From assembly GCA_027080605.1 (NCBI GenBank), contig JALWRO010000179.1:1-5209 (forward strand): a stretch of 5,209 nucleotides of DNA, given 5' to 3'. Both the position numbers and the translations under genes were made by a program. This document shows positions 1-4,423 of this stretch, in pieces. Position 1 is the first letter of the stretch. Each line of letters opens with the position of its first letter. The stretch is from Campylobacterales bacterium (lineage in GTDB: Bacteria; Campylobacterota; Campylobacteria; Campylobacterales; QNZT01). The notes below the pieces were generated by a model, which saw only the letters and a program-made list of their open reading frames with translations, was not told the DNA's origin and ran no database searches.

Positions 1-613
1 GCGAGATACCGCTGAGCGGTTTCATCCAGAACTGCTCCTTTTGCAGTGTCAGTCCGACGAGTGCGGGTCTGGTCGGATGAATCGTATGCCCGAACTTTTC
101 GGCGATCTGAAAAGCGATATCACTTGCACCGATTTTCGGGAAGCTCATGCCGCCCGTGGCAACAATGAGCTTTTCAGCGCCGAATTTTCCCCGGTTGGTC
201 GTCACGATAAAACGATCCTTTTTCGTCACATCCAACACTTTGTGTCCGGTCAGCAGCGAAACACCCTGGACTTCATGAAGCAGTATGCTGATCAACTCTT
301 CGGAACTTTTAGGACAAAAATATTGCGTCCCTTTGCGCAATACCGGCGTCAATCCCCGTTTTTTAAGCCATCGCAACAGATCGTGTTGCGTAAACCCCTC
401 TAAAATATCCCCGACAAACGCGGGATCGCCCAGATAGTTTTGCACCGATACCTTTTGGTTGGTAATATTGCACTTTCCCCCGCCGGAGATTTTGATTTTC
501 TGTGCCGCTCTGTCATTGGCTTCCAAAAGGGCGATATCACGCTCTCTGTATCTTCCCGCTGCCATCAAACCGCTTGCCCCGGCGCCGATGACGAGAATCT
601 CCTTTTTTACCAT
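1..613 (-). CDS. HI0933/BaiN-family FAD-dependent flavoprotein, N-terminal part (runs off left edge)
   Basis: Reading the minus strand from the ATG at 613 gives 204 open codons to the window edge. The protein begins MVKKEILVIGAGASGLMAA, a Rossmann dinucleotide-binding GxGxxG loop (IGAGASG) that binds the FAD ADP moiety. An acidic residue follows in the next strand (ALLEAND), then SGGGKCNITN near residues 40-50, a signature of the HI0933/BaiN flavoprotein family. The second FAD contact VATGG lies near residue 147, followed by FPKIGASD and the family's PTRPALVGL stretch. Family members are cytoplasmic FAD proteins often labelled 'aminoacetone oxidase family' or 'NAD(P)/FAD-dependent oxidoreductase'; the physiological substrate is generally unknown. 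The full protein should be about 380-400 residues, so roughly half is missing. The start overlaps the stop of the upstream lipoprotein gene (ATGGTAA shared, 7 nt), which suggests translational coupling. A diverged paralogue lies at the right end of the window. Family assignment is secure; the reaction is not. Confidence 0.93.
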   Translation of the reverse strand, partial: MVKKEILVIGAGASGLMAAGRYRERDIALLEANDRAAQKIKISGGGKCNITNQKVSVQNYLGDPAFVGDILEGFTQHDLLRWLKKRGLTPVLRKGTQYFCPKSSEELISILLHEVQGVSLLTGHKVLDVTKKDRFIVTTNRGKFGAEKLIVATGGMSFPKIGASDIAFQIAEKFGHTIHPTRPALVGLTLQKEQFWMKPLSGIS

Positions 614-1143
614 CGCTTCACTTTACCACCGAAACGATACGCTTTTTTGTAAAACCCTTTTGTCAAATCGGAGATCGTCACACTGTATGCCTTACCGCTG
701 GAGGCATGGATAAAACGTCCCTCACCCAGATAGATCCCCACATGGTTAATTTTACCCTTTCCGGAAGTGTCAAAAAAGACCAGATTACCCGGCTCCAGTT
801 GAGAAAGATTGTAGATACGCACATACTCTGACTGTGCTTTGGCATTGTGCGGGAGCTTTTTCCCCAGCGCTTTTTCATACACATAAGCGACAAAACCGGA
901 ACAGTCAAAGCCCCGTTCATCCATACCGCCGTATTTGTAACGCGTACCTAGCTCACTTTTTGCCAGTGCAAGCAGTGGATAGATCTCATCACGACATTGC
1001 TGATAACTAGAAGTCGACGAAGGAATTTTCCGCCAGGCGGAAGAAGCGGCAATCGACTCTTCCTTGCCGTCTTCGGGCTGAAAGCCGAGAAAGCATCCCT
1101 GTAAAAGTAAAAAAAAGGGGAGTAAAAATTTTGTCTGTAACAT
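607..1143 (-). CDS. NlpC/P60-family peptidoglycan endopeptidase lipoprotein
   Basis: The protein has 178 residues. Residues 1-17 are a lipoprotein signal peptide with lipobox LLQGC, so Cys17 should be lipidated; the next residue is Phe, not the Asp that retains lipoproteins in the inner membrane of enterics, so outer-membrane placement is likely. After a polar linker (18-50) comes one NlpC/P60 domain (about 54-178). The catalytic Cys81 is in FDCSGF, His134 is in NHVGIYLG, and the third polar residue His146 is in FIHASS, so the expected Cys-His-His triad is complete and the enzyme looks active. The family (Spr/MepS, p60) cleaves peptide stems of peptidoglycan, typically next to D-Glu/meso-DAP, in wall growth or remodelling. 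No SH3 or LysM targeting domain is present. The flavoprotein gene overlaps its end by 7 nt. The start was chosen because it gives a well-formed signal peptide; no Shine-Dalgarno precedes it, and a TATAAT box 6 nt upstream suggests a leaderless mRNA. Confidence 0.94.
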   Translation of the reverse strand: MLQTKFLLPFFLLLQGCFLGFQPEDGKEESIAASSAWRKIPSSTSSYQQCRDEIYPLLALAKSELGTRYKYGGMDERGFDCSGFVAYVYEKALGKKLPHNAKAQSEYVRIYNLSQLEPGNLVFFDTSGKGKINHVGIYLGEGRFIHASSGKAYSVTISDLTKGFYKKAYRFGGKVKRW

Positions 1144-1149
1144 TCACAA

Positions 1150-1155
1150 ATTATA
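1150..1155 (-). promoter_or_regulatory. -10 box of the NlpC/P60 gene promoter, probably leaderless
   Basis: The minus strand reads TATAAT, then TTGTGA, then the ATG of the lipoprotein gene. A start point 7 nt below the -10 box would be the A of the ATG itself, which fits the absence of any Shine-Dalgarno. No good -35 box is seen at 16-18 nt; weak or absent -35 boxes are common in Campylobacterota sigma-70 promoters. Position and the perfect hexamer are seen; activity is inferred. Confidence 0.6.
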
Positions 1156-1168
1156 CTCAATTTTAATG

Positions 1169-1174
1169 TATAAT
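1169..1174 (+). promoter_or_regulatory. -10 box of the VWA gene promoter
   Basis: A perfect TATAAT lies 29 nt before the ATG at 1204, preceded directly by TG. The likely start point is near 1181, giving a leader of about 23 nt. No convincing -35 box is present (ACAAAT at the 17-nt spacing), but the upstream stretch is T/A-rich. It lies back-to-back with the minus-strand TATAAT at 1150-1155; the two predicted start points are only about 38 bp apart. Confidence 0.6.
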
Positions 1175-1185
1175 ACCTATAGCCT

Positions 1186-1198
1186 ATAAAAAGAGAGA
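1186..1198 (+). promoter_or_regulatory. Leader/ribosome-binding motif ATAAAAAGAGAGA before the VWA gene
   Basis: The purine-rich run contains AGAGAG, a plausible but non-canonical Shine-Dalgarno, 6 nt before the ATG at 1204. The same 13 bases occur at 3460-3472 before the lipoprotein gene at 3480. It supports the chosen start of the VWA protein. Confidence 0.5.
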
Positions 1199-1203
1199 AA
1201 GCA

Positions 1204-3018
1204 ATGCAAATAATTAAACTATTTTTATTTCTAATACTTTTTGCCGTCAGCTTAAGCGCCATGGCAAAAAAACAACCGCACCAGACAGGAAAAATCGACG
1301 ACTGGGAGTATAATGCCACCATGCCTTCCAATGACGGTATTGTCGGAAAGCATACACGTATTATGCCGACAGGAGGTATCTTTTCAGCACCCACGGCGAT
1401 GCCTGCACCCATGCTCAAATCGATGCGTATGAATGCCGCGCCGGAACTCGGGTTTGCCGTCGGCGGGGCAAAAGATGCCAACAACTTCTACGACAATCTG
1501 AAAAACGGCTACCTTCCCAAACTCAAAAGCATCACCTATGAAGGTGTGTTTTACCAACACTACTTCGACACCGGCAAGAAAAGTGACGAAGCGTGCGAAA
1601 CGCTTTTTTGCCCGAGCTACGCCACCGCCGTACAAAAGAACCTTTTTACCGACGAGAAGGAGTATTACCTCTCCGTAGGACTGAACTCCAACATCAAAGC
1701 ATCCGACTTTGCCCGCAAAAAACTAAATCTGGTAGTAGTACTCGACATCTCAGGTTCCATGAGTTCACCTTTTACTCAGTACTACTACGACCAAAAGAGA
1801 CGCACACCGCCACAGGAAGCATCCCATAAATCTAAAATGCAAATCGCCACCGAATCACTGGTCGCGATGCTCAAACACCTCCGTCCTGAAGACAGCCTCG
1901 GTATCGTACTCTTCGACTCCAGAGCCTACCGGGCAAAACCTCTGCGTCCCATCGCCCTGACCGATATGGACGCAATCAAAAAACATATTCTCGACCTCCA
2001 GCCCAAAGGCGGTACCAACTGGAGTGCCGGCTACAAAGCGGGGCTGGAACTCTTCAAAAGTCTCGATGAAAACACAGAGGACAGAGACCAGTACGAAAAC
2101 CGTATCATCTTCATGACAGATGCCATGCCCAACCAGGGAGAGCTGAGTGAACAGGGTCTCTTCGGAATGGTGGACAAAGCGGCGAAAAGAGGTGTCTATA
2201 CCTCTTTCATCGGTATCGGTGTCGATTTCAACACCGACTTAGTGGAGCGTGTCTCCAAAACAAGGGGCGCCAACTACTTTGCTGTCCATTCGCTCAAAGA
2301 GTTCAAAAAACGCCTCGACGACGAGTTCGATTTCATGGTCACACCACTGGTATTTGACCTGAAACTGGCACTCGACAGCGATGCATACGAAATCGAAGGC
2401 GTCTACGGATCGCCGGAAGCGGACAAAGCGACCAAAACACTGCTTTATGTCAATACCCTCTTCCCCAGCGCCACACAGGAGGGCAAAACCAAAGGCGGGA
2501 TCATCATCGTCAAACTGAAAAAGAGAGGTGAGGGAAATGCCCTGACCCTGACGGCAAGTTACAAAGACCGCAACGGCAAAGCGTACCGTGTCGCAAAAAA
2601 AGCGCACTTCAAAGAGGATCTCTATTTCGACAACAGCGGCATCCGAAAGGGGATACTCCTGAGCGAATATGTCACCCTTATCCAAAACTGGCTTATCGAC
2701 ACACGCAAAGGGTGTAACGACAAACGCACGCCCAAAGAGCCTGTCATCATCCCTTTTTACCGAAAGTGTATGCTCTATCCACCGGATCGCCCGGAATACA
2801 AATATATCGAAACATGGGAGCGCAGATCGTGCCCGCTGCAGGTCAGCGACGGTTATAGAAATGTATTTGCACTTTTCAGACGCAAATTTGCCGCAGAGAT
2901 GAAAGTGCTGCACGACCCGTCACTGCAAAAAGAGTATGATGCACTGAAACTGCTCTCCGGTTACAAAAATCCCAAACCGCAGTCACCCAAACAGGATGAC
3001 TGGCAAACGGAGCGTTAA
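1204..3018 (+). CDS. Exported von Willebrand factor type A (VWA) domain protein with intact MIDAS
   Basis: The protein has 604 residues. Residues 1-21 look like a Sec signal peptide (Lys5, hydrophobic 6-19, SAMA before KK), so the mature protein is probably periplasmic or surface-exposed; no lipobox Cys is present. Residues about 85-165 contain NNFYDNLKNGYLP and ITYEGVF, reminiscent of the N-terminal domain of YfbK-like VWA proteins (inferred from memory). The VWA domain spans about 174-375. The MIDAS is complete: Asp181-x-Ser183-x-Ser185 (DISGSM), Thr271 (GGTNWSAG) and Asp306 (FMTDAMPN), so it should bind Mg2+ or Ca2+. An insert (about 187-210, rich in Tyr, Gln and charged residues) follows the first MIDAS loop. 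A further region (about 376-470) looks beta-rich. The C-terminus (about 480-604) has Cys504, Cys522 and Cys543; Cys131 and Cys136 form CETLFC. Such proteins (COG2304-like) are often misnamed 'chloride channel'; protein binding or an envelope role is more likely. A membrane-protein gene follows after 2 nt. Confidence 0.92.
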   Translation: MQIIKLFLFLILFAVSLSAMAKKQPHQTGKIDDWEYNATMPSNDGIVGKHTRIMPTGGIFSAPTAMPAPMLKSMRMNAAPELGFAVGGAKDANNFYDNLKNGYLPKLKSITYEGVFYQHYFDTGKKSDEACETLFCPSYATAVQKNLFTDEKEYYLSVGLNSNIKASDFARKKLNLVVVLDISGSMSSPFTQYYYDQKRRTPPQEASHKSKMQIATESLVAMLKHLRPEDSLGIVLFDSRAYRAKPLRPIALTDMDAIKKHILDLQPKGGTNWSAGYKAGLELFKSLDENTEDRDQYENRIIFMTDAMPNQGELSEQGLFGMVDKAAKRGVYTSFIGIGVDFNTDLVERVSKTRGANYFAVHSLKEFKKRLDDEFDFMVTPLVFDLKLALDSDAYEIEGVYGSPEADKATKTLLYVNTLFPSATQEGKTKGGIIIVKLKKRGEGNALTLTASYKDRNGKAYRVAKKAHFKEDLYFDNSGIRKGILLSEYVTLIQNWLIDTRKGCNDKRTPKEPVIIPFYRKCMLYPPDRPEYKYIETWERRSCPLQVSDGYRNVFALFRRKFAAEMKVLHDPSLQKEYDALKLLSGYKNPKPQSPKQDDWQTER

Positions 3019-3020
3019 CG

Positions 3021-3344
3021 ATGAGACTCTATATAGCAATGGCACTGGTACTGCTGGCGGCAATCCTGCTGCTCTACATGAAGTACCGAAAAACAGGCGA
3101 TCTCAAACAGCTTTTACGCTACATCGCCGCGATCGGTGTCGCGATGTTCTTTACCTATATCAGCAAACTGATCCTCGTACACAAACCGATCTTCATCGTC
3201 CATCTGGCACTGCTGTTTCTGAGCTGGATCGGGGTGTTTTACTACCTGTTCAAAGAGCGGCTGATTTTATGGTTTTTGCTCGCACCGTCGGCAACAACCC
3301 TCTTTTTCATCTTCGAGGCACTCTTTTTCAGAGAACATGGATAA
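3021..3344 (+). CDS. Small four-helix integral membrane protein of unknown function
   Basis: The protein has 107 residues and almost the whole chain is membrane. Four hydrophobic segments are seen at about 3-20, 32-52, 57-77 and 81-103. Basic residues cluster between helices 1 and 2 (Lys21, Arg23, Lys24, Lys29, Arg33) and helices 3 and 4 (Lys78, Arg80), so by the positive-inside rule both termini would face the periplasm. No cysteine or recognisable family motif is seen. It starts 2 nt after the stop of the VWA gene, with CGGAG at 3008-3012 inside the end of that gene as the ribosome site, so the two are very likely co-transcribed and translationally coupled. A role as membrane partner or anchor of the exported VWA protein is an inference from position only. 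I do not recognise the family. Confidence 0.85.
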   Translation: MRLYIAMALVLLAAILLLYMKYRKTGDLKQLLRYIAAIGVAMFFTYISKLILVHKPIFIVHLALLFLSWIGVFYYLFKERLILWFLLAPSATTLFFIFEALFFREHG

Positions 3345-3480
3345 AAAAATGTTACTTTTTAAGACAAAAGCGCTTTTTTTTATCTTCATGAAGCCTCTTT
3401 GGGCATTTAAAGTAAAATTTTGGCAACAGATACCGATATACTATATAGCAAACAAAACGATAAAAAGAGAGACAAGATAA
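3337..3480 (+). CDS. Possible 47-residue basic, hydrophobic small protein
   Basis: An ATG at 3337 lies inside the end of the membrane-protein gene (8-nt overlap, ATGGATAA) and opens 47 codons ending TAA at 3478-3480. The last A of that stop is the first base of the next gene's ATG (TAATG). The product begins MDKKMLLFKTKALFFIFMKP, has aromatic and hydrophobic residues in the middle and ends KTIKRETR; it is strongly basic. A weak AGAGA ribosome site lies 2 nt upstream of the start (3330-3334), too close to be ideal. For: operon-style joins at both ends and no stop in an AT-rich stretch. Against: short length, poor ribosome site, A/T homopolymers that give Lys and Phe by default, and a promoter-like signal inside it. 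It may be chance reading of an intergenic spacer. Confidence 0.25.
   Translation: MDKKMLLFKTKALFFIFMKPLWAFKVKFWQQIPIYYIANKTIKRETR
3420..3447 (+). promoter_or_regulatory. Possible promoter for the lipoprotein gene
   Basis: TTGGCA (3420-3425) and TATATA (3442-3447) are separated by 16 nt, near the sigma-70 optimum. TATACT at 3437-3442 is an alternative -10 box but has no matching -35. A start point near 3454 would give a leader of about 26 nt before the ATG at 3480. The whole 3345-3479 spacer is AT-rich and holds no convincing terminator, so read-through from the VWA genes is also possible. Confidence 0.45.
3460..3472 (+). promoter_or_regulatory. Leader/ribosome-binding motif ATAAAAAGAGAGA before the lipoprotein gene
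   Basis: Identical in 13 bases to the leader of the VWA gene at 1186-1198. AGAGAG (3466-3471) stands 8 nt before the ATG at 3480 and, together with the signal peptide that begins there, decides this start over the longer TTG start at 3420. Confidence 0.5.
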
Positions 3481-4058
3481 TGCGTTTGATACAATTTATA
3501 CCCGTATGGATAGTGATATTTTCCCTGGCAGGCTGCGGCGGTGCTACGGGTGATACCAAAGCTGAGCGTACAGAACCCGTGCACCAGAACTACAACAACG
3601 GTGCTATCGCTCTCTGGGACTATCTCGTTCCCGCCGGCGACACAACCAACAACTACATCAAAACCAGCGGCGAAAAGACACAAAAGTATAAAACACGCTA
3701 CACCAGAGAAGCGAACAGCGTCACCGAAGTCTCCGACCTCTCGCAAAATGAGAAAACTATTTACAGAAATGACAAAGAAAATATAACTGTTTTATTTTAT
3801 ACCAACGGCGAAGAGAACGGGCGTTTAGAACTTAAGCCGACGGTCGATATTGGAGATATCGTAACGGTTAAAAAATCGGACTGTACCCTCAGAAAACTGT
3901 GGGATAATTTCACATTTGAAGGCAAAAGTTTCAAAGATGTCATTGAAATCGATTGCGGAGACACCCCCGGTTACTATCAAAGAGGTGTCGGTGAAATTTT
4001 GCAGGAGAAGCATCTTTCGGAAAATGGCAAAGTCGAAACGAAAGTACTGACAAACTAA
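3480..4058 (+). CDS. Putative lipoprotein of unknown function
   Basis: With the ATG at 3480 the protein has 192 residues and starts with a clear lipoprotein signal peptide: Arg2, hydrophobic 3-16 and lipobox LAGC with Cys19 as the lipidated residue. Gly follows, so outer-membrane sorting is likely if the enteric +2 rule applies. The mature chain is polar and looks beta-rich. It contains NNGAIALWDYLVP (39-51), a Thr/Lys/Tyr-rich middle, two further cysteines (Cys135 in SDCTL, Cys159 in IDCGD) that could form a disulfide, and YYQRGVGEI (165-173). The last motif resembles the 'Y-x-x-GVG-x-(I/V)' turn found near the end of several beta-sheet periplasmic lipoproteins, but this does not fix a function. 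An in-frame TTG at 3420 would add 20 charged residues before the signal peptide and is unlikely. The HPt-like gene follows after 20 nt. I do not recognise the family. Confidence 0.85.
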   Translation: MRLIQFIPVWIVIFSLAGCGGATGDTKAERTEPVHQNYNNGAIALWDYLVPAGDTTNNYIKTSGEKTQKYKTRYTREANSVTEVSDLSQNEKTIYRNDKENITVLFYTNGEENGRLELKPTVDIGDIVTVKKSDCTLRKLWDNFTFEGKSFKDVIEIDCGDTPGYYQRGVGEILQEKHLSENGKVETKVLTN

Positions 4059-4078
4059 CAGAGATACATGGAGTCACA

Positions 4079-4423
4079 ATGAAAAATCTGGAACAACTGG
4101 CACACGAACTCGGTCTCTCCGAAGAGAGACTCATGCATAAATTAGACGCATTTCTCATCTTCGCCCAGGTACAGCTGGCAAATCTGGAAGATGCTATCGA
4201 ACAGAAACAGTACAAAAAGATAGTACGCTATGCCCATAAACTGAGTGTAAAAGCAGATAAGTTAAACCTCGATGAAATCTATGTTCATACCGAGCATATC
4301 GAACTGCTTGCCATGTTCAAACGCGACACCGACTATACGCTCCTTTTCAGGGAACTGCAGGAAGCCGTTTTCCAGCTTCATGAAGAGTTTTCGGAAGCCA
4401 AAATCGTTTTCCCCGCGAGATAA
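4079..4423 (+). CDS. Small all-helical protein, possible histidine phosphotransfer (HPt) domain
   Basis: The protein has 114 residues with no signal peptide or membrane segment, so it is cytoplasmic. It looks entirely alpha-helical. The stretch from about 35 to 75 has the HPt layout: LEDAIEQKQYKKIVRYAHKL, with His53 in the AHxL position where HPt proteins carry the phosphorylated histidine, followed by a hydrophobic pattern (LNLDEIYVHTEHIELLA) like the next HPt helix. The usual KGSS/KGSA after AHxL is here SVKAD, so the conserved Gly is absent. If it is an HPt protein it would relay phosphate between a hybrid kinase and a response regulator, yet no kinase or regulator gene is in the window. 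The alternative is an unrelated helical bundle. GGAG at 4070-4073 is a good ribosome site 5 nt before the ATG. It follows the lipoprotein gene by 20 nt, and its last 46 nt overlap the convergent flavoprotein gene. Confidence 0.8.
   Translation: MKNLEQLAHELGLSEERLMHKLDAFLIFAQVQLANLEDAIEQKQYKKIVRYAHKLSVKADKLNLDEIYVHTEHIELLAMFKRDTDYTLLFRELQEAVFQLHEEFSEAKIVFPAR

Noticed and set aside
41..403. A 120-codon plus-strand ORF on the left.
   Set aside because: It is antisense to the HI0933-family flavoprotein, whose frame is open and full of family motifs.
948..1484. A 178-codon minus-strand ORF across the divergent promoter.
   Set aside because: It overlaps the NlpC/P60 gene in another frame and the VWA gene antisense, crosses both promoter boxes and shows no motif.
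2239..2913. A 224-codon minus-strand ORF inside the VWA gene.
   Set aside because: It lies wholly antisense to a gene with a complete MIDAS and clear domain structure; its translation has no recognisable motif and is a frame shadow.
3366..3381. AAAAGCGCTTTT palindrome followed by more T as a rho-independent terminator.
   Set aside because: The palindrome has no room for a loop and only A-T pairs outside the central GCGC, so the hairpin would be too weak.
3420..3440. TTGGCA as half of a sigma-54 promoter.
   Set aside because: No GC dinucleotide with TTGCA-like context is present at the required -12 spacing.
3420..3479. Longer TTG-initiated start for the lipoprotein gene adding 20 residues.
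   Set aside because: It would place a charged segment before a textbook lipoprotein signal peptide, and the AGAGAG ribosome site fits the ATG at 3480.
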